A stretch of DNA of 64,000 bases from Aquamicrobium sp. (lineage in GTDB: Bacteria > Pseudomonadota > Alphaproteobacteria > Rhizobiales > Rhizobiaceae), in assembly GCA_019739225.1 (NCBI GenBank), contig JAHHDT010000001.1, positions 124,001 to 188,000 on the forward strand. Reading direction: 5' to 3'. The position numbers and the translations under genes are program-made. Below are positions 1 to 8,238 of this stretch, in pieces (positions within the stretch are counted from its first letter, which is position 1; every line of letters begins with the position of its first letter). The notes under the pieces were generated by a model. The model searched no databases. It was given only the letters and a program-made list of their open reading frames with translations, and was not told the origin of the DNA.

Positions 1-2
1 AA

Positions 3-416
3 CTCGGCCAGACCTGCGCTGGCCCACGCGGCGACTATGCCTGCGGGCGCGAAGCGCGCAGCGCGCTGGTAGAACTGATCGGCGGACGGCCGGTGACGTG
101 CGAGGCCTGGCGCCGCGACCGCTACGACCGGCTGCTCGCAAGTTGCAAAGCCGGCGGCGTCGACTTGAACCGCGCGATGGTGGAGCGCGGCTGGGCTATC
201 GCCTATGGCGACCATGACGATGCCGAACGGTCGGCGCGAGACGCCGGCCGTGGCCTCTGGGCCGGTTCTTTCGAGCGCCCGCAGGATTGGCGCCGCATTC
301 ACGGCGGCATGGCGGAGGTATCGCATGACGGGCTTTCGGCGATCGGGGATTGGTTGCGATCCCTTTTTCAGGGCAAGATGAGTGGACAGGAAACGGACGG
401 AGGAGAGACCGGATGA
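3..416 (+). CDS. Thermonuclease-like (SNase) protein, 5' truncated
   Basis: The frame is open from the left window edge to a TGA at 414-416, so the N-terminus is missing. The visible residues carry the second half of a staphylococcal-nuclease-like fold: a DRYDRLLA segment resembling the R-x-D-x-Y-G-R region of SNase domains, then LNRAMVERGWA, ARDAGRGLWA and a closing DWRR. That ending is typical of rhizobial 'thermonuclease family' proteins. Such proteins usually have a signal peptide and act on nucleic acids outside the cytoplasm, which cannot be checked here. The stop overlaps the next gene's ATG (ATGA), so the two are probably cotranscribed. Confidence 0.72.
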   Translation, partial: LGQTCAGPRGDYACGREARSALVELIGGRPVTCEAWRRDRYDRLLASCKAGGVDLNRAMVERGWAIAYGDHDDAERSARDAGRGLWAGSFERPQDWRRIHGGMAEVSHDGLSAIGDWLRSLFQGKMSGQETDGGETG

Positions 417-1024
417 AGCTTTACGATGGCGGGCGTGCGCCCAATCCGCGCCGGGTGCGCATCTTTCTGGCGGAAAAGGGCATCGAAGTGCCGCTGGTGC
501 CGGTCGACATGGGCGCGATGGGGCATCGCTCGCCCGAGGTCGCCAGCCGCAATCCGCTGCGGCGGCTGCCTGTGTTGGAACTCGATGACGGCACGATCAT
601 CACCGAATCGGTCGCGATCTGCCGCTATTTCGAGGAAACGCACCCCGAGCCGCCGCTGTTCGGCACGGGCGCGGTCGGCAAGGCGAAGGTCGAGATGTGG
701 CAGCGCCGGATGGAGCTAAATTTCCTCAGCGCCGTTGCGAGCGCCTTTCGTCACCTGCATCCCGCAATGAAGGAATGGGAGGTGCCGCAAATTGCAGAAT
801 GGGGTGAAGCCAACAAACCCAAGGTACTGGATTTCCTCGCTTTCCTTGATAGTGAGCTCGCCGATCGCGCGTTCATCGCCGGCGACGCTTTCTCCATCGC
901 CGACATCACGGGAATGATCGGCATCGACTTCATGAAGCCCGCCCGCATCGCTGTGCCGGACGAGTGCGCGAATGTGCGACGCTGGTACGCGGCGGTCGCC
1001 TCGCGGCCGAGTGCTGCGGCCTGA
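413..1024 (+). CDS. Glutathione S-transferase family protein
   Basis: This 203-residue protein has the usual GST layout. An N-terminal thioredoxin-like domain starts MKLYDGGRAPNPRRVRIFL, has the cis-proline segment RRLPVLELDDG and the glutathione gamma-Glu contact ITES. An all-alpha C-terminal domain contains the capping-box-like AFSIADITG. It resembles the bacterial beta/theta-like GSTs that conjugate or reduce electrophiles with glutathione; the substrate cannot be told. Start 413 is preferred over the upstream in-frame codon at 350 because GGAGGAGAG lies just upstream and it gives the standard N-terminus. It overlaps the nuclease stop by 4 bp, and its own stop overlaps the next ATG by 1 bp. 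Confidence 0.88.
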   Translation: MKLYDGGRAPNPRRVRIFLAEKGIEVPLVPVDMGAMGHRSPEVASRNPLRRLPVLELDDGTIITESVAICRYFEETHPEPPLFGTGAVGKAKVEMWQRRMELNFLSAVASAFRHLHPAMKEWEVPQIAEWGEANKPKVLDFLAFLDSELADRAFIAGDAFSIADITGMIGIDFMKPARIAVPDECANVRRWYAAVASRPSAAA

Positions 1025-1656
1025 TGGACGAAGAACTGGCAGAGCTGGTCGAGCGCATACGCGCCTGCCGCTTGTGCCGGGACGCGCCGGCCAACCCGGC
1101 GCGCCCACTGCCGCACGAGCCGCGCCCGGTCGTCACAGCATCGTCGACCGCGCGCATCCTGATTGCCGGGCAGGCGCCGGGCACGAGGGTTCACGCCACC
1201 GGCCAGCCGTTCAACGACCGCTCGGGCGATCGCCTGCGCGACTGGCTGGGCGCAACGCGCGAGGAATTTTACGACGCCAGGAACTTTGCCATCGCGCCGA
1301 TGGGGTTCTGCTTTCCGGGGCAGGACGCCAAGGGAAGCGATCTGCCGCCGCGCCGCGAATGCGCGCCGGCATGGCGGGCCGAACTGATCGCTGCGATGCC
1401 GCAGGTGGAACTGGTGCTCGCGATCGGGCTCTATGCGCAGGGCTGGCATCTCGGTGATGCACGGCGGGGTTCGCTCACCGAGACGGTGGCCGACTGGCAC
1501 GCCATCTTCATGCGCAACGAAACGCCGCGCGTGCTGCCGCTGCCGCACCCTTCCTGGCGCAACACGGCATGGCTGAAAAGGAATCCCTGGTTCGAGAGCG
1601 ATTTGCTTCCGGTGCTCCGCCGCGAAATCGCAATGCGCCTCGACCGCCGCGCTTAG
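1024..1656 (+). CDS. Uracil-DNA glycosylase family protein (COG1573 type, Fe-S)
   Basis: The 210-residue protein has four cysteines placed as in iron-sulfur uracil-DNA glycosylases: C15 and C18 (CRLC), C96 in GFCFPG and C113. The active-site motif is GQAPG (49-53) and the late motif is HPS around H175. The family removes uracil or other deaminated bases from DNA to start base-excision repair. Which UDG subfamily (4, 5 or UDGX-like) it belongs to is uncertain, because family-typical GEAPG is GQAPG here. The ATG at 1024 overlaps the GST stop (TGATG), so nuclease, GST and UDG form a tight run. Confidence 0.85.
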   Translation: MDEELAELVERIRACRLCRDAPANPARPLPHEPRPVVTASSTARILIAGQAPGTRVHATGQPFNDRSGDRLRDWLGATREEFYDARNFAIAPMGFCFPGQDAKGSDLPPRRECAPAWRAELIAAMPQVELVLAIGLYAQGWHLGDARRGSLTETVADWHAIFMRNETPRVLPLPHPSWRNTAWLKRNPWFESDLLPVLRREIAMRLDRRA

Positions 1657-1688
1657 GCGTTTCACGCGCCAAAGCACCTTTCTAAGAG

Positions 1689-1700
1689 AAGAAGTTTCTT
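1689..1700. promoter_or_regulatory. Short inverted repeat upstream of Lrp-type regulator
   Basis: AAGAA-GT-TTCTT is a 5-bp inverted repeat in an AT-richer stretch 54 bp before the Lrp/AsnC start. Lrp-family proteins often repress their own genes through A/T-rich palindromes, so this could be an autoregulatory site. The arms are short enough to occur by chance. Confidence 0.25.
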
Positions 1701-1754
1701 GTCGAGGCAAAGTTTTGCTCTCATCATGGCATGAAATTCCACCGGAGTTTCGAA

Positions 1755-2246
1755 ATGGATCGCCTCGACAAAAAAATCCTGCGCCTCTTGCAGGAGGACT
1801 CGACCCTGGCAGTCGCCGACGTGGCGAAGAAGGTGGGCCTTTCGACCACGCCGTGCTGGCGGCGTATCCAGAAGCTCGAGGAGGAGGGCGTAATCCAGCG
1901 GCGCGTCGCAATCCTCGACCCCGGGAAGGTCAACACACGCGTCAACGTGTTCGTTTCGATCCGCACCAACGCGCACAGCATGGAATGGCTGAAGCGTTTC
2001 GCAGAGGTGATCCAGGAGTTCCCCGAGGTCGTGGAGTTCTACCGCATGAGCGGCGAGGTCGACTATCTGCTGCGCGTGGTCGTGCCCGACATCGCGGCCT
2101 ATGACGCCTTCTACAAGCGGCTGATCGCCAAGATCGAGATACGCGACGTCTCGTCCGCGTTTGCCATGGAGCAGATCAAGAACACGACCCAGCTCCCGCT
2201 CGACTATCTGGTGCTCGACAAGGAAGCCGGCGAACGCGCCGCGTAA
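1755..2246 (+). CDS. Lrp/AsnC family transcriptional regulator
   Basis: This 163-residue protein has an N-terminal winged helix (MDRLDKKILRLLQEDSTLAV, recognition-helix region GLSTTPCWRRIQKLEEEGVI). The AsnC/RAM effector domain carries the FYRMSGEVDYLLRVVV core. Family members assemble as octamers and sense amino acids. Start 1755 is chosen over the ATG at 1731 because GGAG sits 7-8 bp upstream and the N-terminus then matches the family. The target is unknown. The hydrolase gene downstream on the same strand, 193 bp away, is a possible regulon member. Confidence 0.9.
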   Translation: MDRLDKKILRLLQEDSTLAVADVAKKVGLSTTPCWRRIQKLEEEGVIQRRVAILDPGKVNTRVNVFVSIRTNAHSMEWLKRFAEVIQEFPEVVEFYRMSGEVDYLLRVVVPDIAAYDAFYKRLIAKIEIRDVSSAFAMEQIKNTTQLPLDYLVLDKEAGERAA

Positions 2247-2439
2247 GTCGGCCCGATAGGCGCAATTCGGCCCCCGACGTGAACAATCGGTCGTGGGCAA
2301 GGGCGCGCCATGCGGCGCTGGCCCGACGGATTTGCGCAGGGTGAGCTGCCCGAACCACGTTGCATGTTCGGCCAGTTTGTCGACTATCGTCTGGCAAGAG
2401 TCTTTCGAAGAACCCACACGCCAGGGCAGGTACGAGCAC

Positions 2440-3141
2440 ATGAAACGCAAGCCGATGATCGCCGTGATCATGGACGAAAACACTAGCGCTGGCGGCACCG
2501 CCTACGAAACGTCGAAAGCCTATTTCTCCGCCGTCGGGCGCGCTGGCGGCATGCCCTTCGGGATTCCGTACCTGCCTGAACTTGTGGAGCAGATCGTTGA
2601 ACAGTTCGACGGGTTTGTAAGCGTCGGCGGGCGCATTGAATTTCCCGAACCCTGGTACGTCGACGGCGATCAGTCGCAATATCCGGCCTCCGATCGGCTG
2701 TCCGTCGAGATGGCGCTGATGGAAGGCTTTTTGGCGCGCGACAAGCCGGTGCTGGGCATCTGCAACGGAATGCAGATGCTGGCATGCCTGAACGGCTGCC
2801 GCATGGTCTCGGACGTGCATGCCTCATGGCCGAACGCGCTGAACCATGACCAGAAGGACCTGCGTCACGAGGTGCTCATTCAGCCCGGCACAAGGATGGC
2901 AGAGGTCTTCGCAAACGAGAGATTCAGCGCGAACACCTTCCACCGCGAGGCGATCGTCGAGGCATCCGGAGATGTGATCGTCACCGCACGAGGACCGGAC
3001 GGCGTGATCGAAGGTATCGAGGTGCCGTCACAGACCTTCGCCATGGGTGTACAATGGCATCCCGAAAAGCTGGCCGGCGAAGATCATCCGGGTCTGCGCA
3101 TATTCGATGCGTTTGTGGAGGCTGCGCGGGATCGGTCGTAG
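2440..3141 (+). CDS. Gamma-glutamyl-gamma-aminobutyrate hydrolase family (class I amidotransferase)
   Basis: The 233-residue protein is a PuuD-like class I glutamine-amidotransferase fold. It has the nucleophile elbow GICNGMQ (C108) and the catalytic His-Glu pair in QWHPEK (H207, E209). Family enzymes hydrolyse gamma-glutamyl amides such as gamma-Glu-GABA from putrescine breakdown or act on related small gamma-glutamyl compounds. No PuuA-type synthetase or aminotransferase is adjacent, so the substrate is open. The start at 2440 removes an unconserved 49-residue upstream extension of the open frame. The Lrp-type gene just upstream suggests control by amino acid supply. Confidence 0.86.
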   Translation: MKRKPMIAVIMDENTSAGGTAYETSKAYFSAVGRAGGMPFGIPYLPELVEQIVEQFDGFVSVGGRIEFPEPWYVDGDQSQYPASDRLSVEMALMEGFLARDKPVLGICNGMQMLACLNGCRMVSDVHASWPNALNHDQKDLRHEVLIQPGTRMAEVFANERFSANTFHREAIVEASGDVIVTARGPDGVIEGIEVPSQTFAMGVQWHPEKLAGEDHPGLRIFDAFVEAARDRS

Positions 3142-3156
3142 CGGCTTCGAGAGCCG

Positions 3157-3405
3157 TCAGCCCCTTGCGGTCGCCGCATCCGTCTCGAGCTCCGAAAGCA
3201 CGACGTGGAGCAGGGCGCGTACCTCGTCCTCGGCCGCCGCCTGTTGCACGCCATTCGCGATAAGTCGTTGCAGGAGGCTCTTCGCAGTCTCACGCCAGAA
3301 CAGGGTGGCCTCTTCGCCCTGCTTGGAGCCAAGCACGCGAGCGATGCCGCTCACCAGTTTCCGTTGACGATGTAGCGGGAAAGCCCGCACCTCAGCATTG
3401 CCCAC
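3157..3405 (-). CDS. DUF6074 family small protein
   Basis: This 82-residue soluble protein of unknown function matches the pattern of small rhizobial DUF6074 proteins. An early FPLHRQRKLV segment is followed by EEATLFWRETAKSLLQRL and an acidic C-terminal helix. The GTG start has a strong GGAGGGG ribosome site 8 bp upstream on the minus strand, which supports this frame. It stands alone between a convergent hydrolase and the AlkD-type gene on the same strand. The family assignment is from memory of the motif order. Confidence 0.68.
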   Translation of the reverse strand: MGNAEVRAFPLHRQRKLVSGIARVLGSKQGEEATLFWRETAKSLLQRLIANGVQQAAAEDEVRALLHVVLSELETDAATARG

Positions 3406-3498
3406 GCCCGTATCCCCTCCTGAGTTTCCCCGTCAGGCTAGCGGGCAAATGGTTAACAGGAGACTTTTGGCTGGAGTGGCAGCGCGATTTCTGGCCCC

Positions 3499-4230
3499 TC
3501 AGGCCTTGCGCGGCTTGGCCGAGACCTTGTTGGCGATGCGTTCGAGGCGCTGCCTGGTCTTTTCCGAGGTGAGGTCGCGCACGGCATCCCGGCCGATCCA
3601 GCGACGGGTCTTGTCTTCCGACGCCGCGAGTTCGCGCGCGAGATCCTGGGCGGCGGCGTTGAGGCTTGCGGATCGCTTGCCGATCGAGCGTAGCGCCCAG
3701 CTCACGGCTTTCCTGACGAAATTGCGCTCGTCGCCGGCGTGCCGGCGGATGGTTTCGAGGAAGTTCAGGAAGGTTTCCTCCGGCTCCTTCTTCCGATGAA
3801 CCACGGACCAGGCCATCATCGCGAAGGCGGTGCGACGAACGAACTCGCGCTCGTCCTCGGCGAAGTCGTCGATGAGGGGCAGCCAGTGGTCGGTGTCGAC
3901 GAAGAGGTCGGAGACCCCGTCGACGATGTCCCATGAATCGAATTCCGCCGCCCATTGCCGCGCGTCATCCGCTGTGAAGCGCTTGGGGTCGGCAGTCAGC
4001 GCCGCGATGAACTGCGCTTCCGTGATGCCGGAATCCCAGAGCGCGAAAGCGCGTTCGTGGTCCCGACCGATCGCCTTGGCGATGCGCCGCTGATCACCGT
4101 GGGAGATGCCCAGCGCGCGCTCGATCCGTATCCCGTAGCGCAACATGCCCTGCCGGTTTTCCTCCGAGCGGAGCGATTTCAGATGCTCGATGACTTCCTC
4201 GGCAGTGGAATTGCGCGACAGGGCATTCAT
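3499..4230 (-). CDS. DNA alkylation repair protein (AlkD-like)
   Basis: The 243-residue protein is built of HEAT-like helical repeats typical of the AlkC/AlkD DNA glycosylase family: LRSEENRQGMLRYGI near the N-terminus, a central WDIVDG, the conserved FVRRTAFAMMAW and a later NFVRKAVSWALRSIGKR. AlkD excises positively charged alkylpurines such as N3- and N7-alkyl lesions. Length fits the family (about 230-240). It follows the 3-hydroxyisobutyrate dehydrogenase-like gene on the same strand with a 9-bp gap, so it may be the last gene of that transcript. Fine substrate specificity is not predictable. Confidence 0.88.
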   Translation of the reverse strand: MNALSRNSTAEEVIEHLKSLRSEENRQGMLRYGIRIERALGISHGDQRRIAKAIGRDHERAFALWDSGITEAQFIAALTADPKRFTADDARQWAAEFDSWDIVDGVSDLFVDTDHWLPLIDDFAEDEREFVRRTAFAMMAWSVVHRKKEPEETFLNFLETIRRHAGDERNFVRKAVSWALRSIGKRSASLNAAAQDLARELAASEDKTRRWIGRDAVRDLTSEKTRQRLERIANKVSAKPRKA

Positions 4231-4239
4231 GGCCGGAGC

Positions 4240-5109
4240 CTACTTCTCCAGCCGCGCCAGCAGTGAGGACGTGTCCCAGCGCTTGCCGCCCATCTGCTGG
4301 ACGTCCTTGTAGAACTGGTCGACCAGTGCGGTGATGGGCAGCTTCGCGCCGTTGCGGTCGGCTTCGGCGAGGCAGATGCCGAGATCCTTGCGCATCCAGT
4401 CGACCGCGAAGCCGAAATCGTACTTGCCGGCATTCATCGTCTTGTGGCGGTTCTCCATCTGCCAGGAGCCCGCCGCGCCCTTGGAGATGACGTCGATGAC
4501 CTTCTCGATGTCGAGCCCGGCTTTTTTGCCGAAGTGGATGCCCTCCGACAGCCCCTGTACGAGGCCGGCAATGCAGATCTGGTTGATCATCTTGGTGAGC
4601 TGGCCGGCGCCGGCCGGGCCCATCAACCCGACCATGCGGGCATAGGCATCGATCACAGGCTTCGCCTTGTCGAAAGTCGCTTCATCGCCGCCGCACATCA
4701 CCGTCAGCACGCCGTTTTCCGCGCCCGCCTGACCGCCCGAGACTGGTGCATCGATGAAGCCAAGGCCGCGCTCCTTGGCGGCCTCGTCGAGCTCGCGGGC
4801 GACTTCCGCCGACGCCGTCGTGTTGTCGATGAAGATCGCGCCTTTTTTCATCGCGCCGAAAGCGCCGTCGGAACCCAGTGTGACGGAACGCAGGTCGTCG
4901 TCGTTGCCGACACAGGCGAAGACGAAATCCTTGTCGGCTGCCGCGGTTGCCGGCGTCAGCGCCATCTCGCCGCCATGCTCATCCACCCACTTCTCGGCCT
5001 TGGCCTTGGTGCGGTTGTAGACGGTGACGTCGTGACCGCCCTTGTTCTTCAGGTGCGCGGCCATCGGATAACCCATCACGCCCAATCCCAGAAATGCTAC
5101 CTTGGCCAT
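4240..5109 (-). CDS. NAD(P)-dependent oxidoreductase, 3-hydroxyisobutyrate dehydrogenase family
   Basis: This 289-residue beta-hydroxyacid dehydrogenase has an N-terminal Rossmann motif FLGLGVMGYPMA (residues 5-16). The substrate-binding signature is DAPVSGGQAGAENG and the catalytic lysine region is AGQLTKMINQ. The family includes 3-hydroxyisobutyrate, tartronate semialdehyde and glyoxylate/succinic-semialdehyde reductases; the substrate here is unresolved. The start at 5109 has AGGGAG upstream. The gene begins 41 bp after the ABC permease on the same strand and is likely in that operon, which hints at catabolism of an imported amino acid. That link is inference. Confidence 0.88.
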   Translation of the reverse strand: MAKVAFLGLGVMGYPMAAHLKNKGGHDVTVYNRTKAKAEKWVDEHGGEMALTPATAAADKDFVFACVGNDDDLRSVTLGSDGAFGAMKKGAIFIDNTTASAEVARELDEAAKERGLGFIDAPVSGGQAGAENGVLTVMCGGDEATFDKAKPVIDAYARMVGLMGPAGAGQLTKMINQICIAGLVQGLSEGIHFGKKAGLDIEKVIDVISKGAAGSWQMENRHKTMNAGKYDFGFAVDWMRKDLGICLAEADRNGAKLPITALVDQFYKDVQQMGGKRWDTSSLLARLEK

Positions 5110-5149
5110 GCCGGCTCCCTTTCGTGCGGTGTGGTGCTGAAAAGCCGCG

Positions 5150-5983
5150 TCAGCGCTTGAGATGTCTGGTGATGCGGCGCTCGATCCAGTCGATAATGTT
5201 ACGCAGCGTCTCCACGATCGCAAGGTAGATGACGGCTGCCCAGATATAGGTCTGGAAATCGAAGGTACGCGAATAGGCGCGGCGCGTCTCGCCCATCAGG
5301 TCGTAGACGGTGATGATCGCAACGATGGCCGAGCCCTTGATCATCAGGATGATCTCGTTGCCGTAGGGCCTGAGCGCGACGATGAGCGCCTGCGGCAGGA
5401 TGATCTTCTGCAATGTCTGGAACCGGTGCAGGCCAAGCGATGCCGCGCCCTCCCATTGCCCGCGCGGCACGCTCTGCACCGCACCGCGCAGGATTTCGGC
5501 CTGGTAGGCGGCGGTGTTGAGCATGAAGGCGAGGACGGCGCAATACCAGGCCTCGCGGAAGAAGGTCCACAAGCCGAGCGCCTCGAGCTGCGGCCGGAAC
5601 GAGCCGAGCCCGTAATAGATGAGGAAGGTCTGCGCCAGCAGCGGCGTGCCGCGGAAGAAATAGACATAGGCATAGGCAGGCCATGCCAGGAACTTGTTGC
5701 GCGAGGTGCGCGCATAGGCGATCGGCGCCGAAAGTAGCGCGCCGAGCAGGATCGATATCAGCACGAGCTGGATGGTGACGATCAGGCCGGAAACGTAGTT
5801 GGGTGCATAACGGGCGAAGAGTTCGCTATCCCACGCGCCTGCAAGGAAGGTCGCGAGTCCGAGCGCGGCGAGCACCCAGAAACCCATGAAAACGTGTCCG
5901 GCGATGCGCTGCCCGGTCCATTGCCGCGCGGGTGCCGGCGGGAGCTCCATCGTTTCAATGATCCGGCTTGCGGTGTTGCTCAT
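5150..5983 (-). CDS. Polar amino acid ABC transporter permease (HisM/ArtM type)
   Basis: This 277-residue inner-membrane protein has about five to six hydrophobic helices. It carries the family loop that contacts the ATPase, EILRGAVQSVPRGQWEGAASLGL, and the FRGTPLLAQ motif after an early helix. It is the partner permease of the next gene upstream, whose stop it overlaps by 4 bp (ATGA). The start at 5983 replaces an unconserved 69-residue N-terminal extension. Together with the binding protein it should import a basic or polar amino acid. No ATP-binding subunit is adjacent. Confidence 0.9.
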   Translation of the reverse strand: MSNTASRIIETMELPPAPARQWTGQRIAGHVFMGFWVLAALGLATFLAGAWDSELFARYAPNYVSGLIVTIQLVLISILLGALLSAPIAYARTSRNKFLAWPAYAYVYFFRGTPLLAQTFLIYYGLGSFRPQLEALGLWTFFREAWYCAVLAFMLNTAAYQAEILRGAVQSVPRGQWEGAASLGLHRFQTLQKIILPQALIVALRPYGNEIILMIKGSAIVAIITVYDLMGETRRAYSRTFDFQTYIWAAVIYLAIVETLRNIIDWIERRITRHLKR

Positions 5984-6693
5984 CGCGCCGGCTCCGTGCG
6001 GCCTGCCCAGCGCTCGATGAAACCGAAGGCGATGGACGAGATGATTGCAAGGACCAGATACAGAAGGCACGCCACGCCGAAGAACAGGAATGCCTCCTTG
6101 GTAACGCGCGCGGCGATGCCGGCCTGACGGATGATGTCTGACAGGCCGATCACGGATACGAGCGCCGTATCCTTGAGCAGGATCAGCCACAGGTTGGAGA
6201 GACCGGGCAGGGCGATGCGCACGAGCTGCGGCAGCACGACCAGCCGCATCGTCTGCCAGGTGGAGAGGCCGATCGCGTAGCCGCCTTCATACTGGCCGCG
6301 CGGAATGGCGCGGAAGGCAGACAGGAAAACTTCGCTGGCATAGGAGGAAAAGACGACGCCGAGCGCCACCATGCCGGCGACGAACGCGTTGATCTCGATG
6401 GTGGCGTCGGGGTTGAACAGCGCGACGAGACGCTGCACGCCAAGCTGGACGCCGTAGAAGACCAGGAACAGCGTCAGCAGCTCCGGCAGGCCGCGGAAGA
6501 TCGTCGTGTAGATGTTGGCGGCAAGGCGCAGCGAGCGCTCCTGCGACTGCTTGGCCAGCGCAATCAGGAAGCCGACCGCAAGTCCGAGCGGCAGCGTTGC
6601 CAGCGCCAGCGACACGGTGACGAGCACCCCGGAAGCGATCTCGTCGCCCCAGCCTTCCGCTCCGAAACCGAGCAGTTTGAGAGTTGTCTCCAT
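5980..6693 (-). CDS. Polar amino acid ABC transporter permease (HisQ/ArtQ type)
   Basis: This 237-residue permease carries the HisQ-type markers IFRGLPELLTLFLVFYG and EVFLSAFRAIPRGQYEGGYAIGL (the EAA-like coupling loop), plus several transmembrane helices. It would form a heterodimer with the 277-residue permease that follows with a 4-bp overlap. It lies 96 bp downstream of the binding-protein gene, and a strong hairpin sits in that gap. The family moves histidine, arginine, lysine, ornithine or opines; specificity is set by the binding protein. Confidence 0.9.
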   Translation of the reverse strand: METTLKLLGFGAEGWGDEIASGVLVTVSLALATLPLGLAVGFLIALAKQSQERSLRLAANIYTTIFRGLPELLTLFLVFYGVQLGVQRLVALFNPDATIEINAFVAGMVALGVVFSSYASEVFLSAFRAIPRGQYEGGYAIGLSTWQTMRLVVLPQLVRIALPGLSNLWLILLKDTALVSVIGLSDIIRQAGIAARVTKEAFLFFGVACLLYLVLAIISSIAFGFIERWAGRTEPAR

Positions 6694-6731
6694 ACGGCCG
6701 CGTTCTTCGAGCTTGCGTTTGGCGCTTTGCG

Positions 6732-6763
6732 CGAAGGCGGCGGACTGTCACCCGCCGCCTTCG
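6732..6763 (-). terminator. Intra-operon stem-loop after the binding-protein gene
   Basis: A perfect 12-bp stem (arms 6732-6743 and 6752-6763) closes an 8-nt loop between the binding-protein stop at 6790 and the first permease start at 6693. There is no T-run after it, so it is not a classic terminator. Hairpins in this position in periplasmic-transporter operons commonly protect the upstream mRNA from 3' decay or cause partial termination. The binding protein is then made in excess over the permeases. Confidence 0.6.
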
Positions 6764-6789
6764 GCCGATCAGGTCAGCAAGCTTGGCGC

Positions 6790-7569
6790 TTAGCTGCCAT
6801 ATGCGTCGAAGGAGAAGTACTTGTCGTTGATTTCCTTGTACTTTCCATTGGCGCGAATAGCGTCGATCGCAGCGTTGAAACGCTCGCGCAGCTCGTCCTC
6901 GCCCTGGCGGATGGCGATGCCCGCGCCGGGGCCGTGGATTTCTTCAACCGGCGTGATCGTGCCGACGATCTTGCAGCAGGCGCCTTCCTCGGTCGCCAGC
7001 CATTCCTCAAGCACGGTGACGTCGTCATTGGCTGCGTCGATGCGCCCGTTGATGAGGTCGAGCTTGTATTCGTCGGCGGTCGGATAGAGCTTCACGTCGC
7101 TGTCGGTATAGGTTGCTTCCGAATAGTTGGAGTGCGTGGTCGAGCCCTGGACGCCGATGGTCTTGCCGGCGAGATCCTCGGCCGAGACGCCGGCGATGTC
7201 GGTGTCCTTGGGCGCCACGATGGCCGGCGGCGTGTTGTAGTATTTGTTGGTGAAGTCGACCTGCTTCTTCCGCTCGTCGGTGATCGACATGGACGCGATG
7301 ATGGCGTCGAAACGGTTGGCCTGCAGCGCTGGAATGATGCCGTCCCAGTCCTGGGTGACGAATTCGCACTCGACCTTCATCTCTTCGCAAAGGGCGTTGG
7401 CGATATCGATGTCGAAGCCGACGAGCTGGCCGTCCGCGGTGAGGTTGTTGAAGGGCGGATAGGCGCCTTCGGTGCCGATCCTGAGTTTCTCCTGCGCCTG
7501 CGCTGCGCCGATGGTGAGGGCAAGGGCCGCGGCCGACAGGGCCAGCGAAACTCGTGAAGAAATACGCAT
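6790..7569 (-). CDS. Periplasmic amino acid-binding protein (Lys/Arg/Orn type)
   Basis: The 259-residue precursor has a Sec signal peptide ending AAQAQ near residue 25. The solute-binding-protein family 3 signature follows: IGTEGAYPPFN, LVGFDIDIANALC, DGIIPALQANRFDAI and ITDERKKQVDFT. The pattern resembles lysine/arginine/ornithine- or histidine-binding proteins. It is the first gene of the minus-strand importer operon: binding protein, hairpin, two permeases, then a dehydrogenase. Specificity within basic or polar amino acids is a guess from family resemblance. Confidence 0.92.
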   Translation of the reverse strand: MRISSRVSLALSAAALALTIGAAQAQEKLRIGTEGAYPPFNNLTADGQLVGFDIDIANALCEEMKVECEFVTQDWDGIIPALQANRFDAIIASMSITDERKKQVDFTNKYYNTPPAIVAPKDTDIAGVSAEDLAGKTIGVQGSTTHSNYSEATYTDSDVKLYPTADEYKLDLINGRIDAANDDVTVLEEWLATEEGACCKIVGTITPVEEIHGPGAGIAIRQGEDELRERFNAAIDAIRANGKYKEINDKYFSFDAYGS

Positions 7570-7718
7570 AATGTTCCTCTCTGCTTATGGATACGCCGCG
7601 TTCTTTCGATCACGGCGATCGTCTCAAGTGCGGCTTGCCGCGCACTTTGAAGGCGATATTCCCATTGTTTTCAGCAGGATTGCAATCGCGAAATGCTTCC
7701 GCAGCGGCAGTGTCGTGA

Positions 7719-8222
7719 TCACCGAAGGCCGACGGCCGCCTCGACGAAATCGGCGATGGCCGGAACCGCGTCGAGATCGAAGACGGGAACGGCGGCATCG
7801 GCGATGGCGTGATCGGCCGCGATGGCAATCACGTTGCTGGATGCGGGCAGGGGTGTCTGGTCTTTGGCCTCGATGCGCCGCATCTCGATCTTCGGATGCG
7901 GACTGCCTTTGTAGCCCTCGACGATCATGAGGTCGCATGGGGAAAGCCGGGCAAGCATGGCTTCGAGGTCAGGTTCGGGCTCCTCGCGCAGTTCATGCAT
8001 CAGCGCCCAGCGCAACGGCGTCACCAGCATCACCTCGGAAGCGCCGGCGCTGCGGTGTCGGAAACTGTCGGTTCCGTCGCGGTCGATGTCAGCCTCGTGA
8101 TGCGCCCGCTTGACGGTCGAGACGGACCAGCCGCGTGCCGAAAGCTCGGCTACGAGGCGTTCGGCAAGCGTCGTCTTGCCCGAGTTCTTCCAGCCGGCGA
8201 TGCCGATCACCCGTTGCGCCAA
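7719..8222 (-). CDS. mobB: Molybdopterin-guanine dinucleotide biosynthesis adapter MobB
   Basis: This 167-residue GTP-binding adapter has the MobB-typical P-loop GIAGWKNSGKTT near the N-terminus, then STVKRAHHEADID and the Walker-B-like MIVEGYKG. MobB assists MobA in attaching GMP to molybdenum cofactor for bis-MGD enzymes. No ATG fits. A TTG at 8222 gives the family N-terminus and is preceded, 7 bp away, by GGAGGA, so TTG is the chosen start. It lies 16 bp after the MFS stop on the same strand. moaA is about 2.3 kb away with two transporters between. Confidence 0.88.
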   Translation of the reverse strand: MAQRVIGIAGWKNSGKTTLAERLVAELSARGWSVSTVKRAHHEADIDRDGTDSFRHRSAGASEVMLVTPLRWALMHELREEPEPDLEAMLARLSPCDLMIVEGYKGSPHPKIEMRRIEAKDQTPLPASSNVIAIAADHAIADAAVPVFDLDAVPAIADFVEAAVGLR

Positions 8223-8238
8223 GCCGCTGTCCTCCGTG

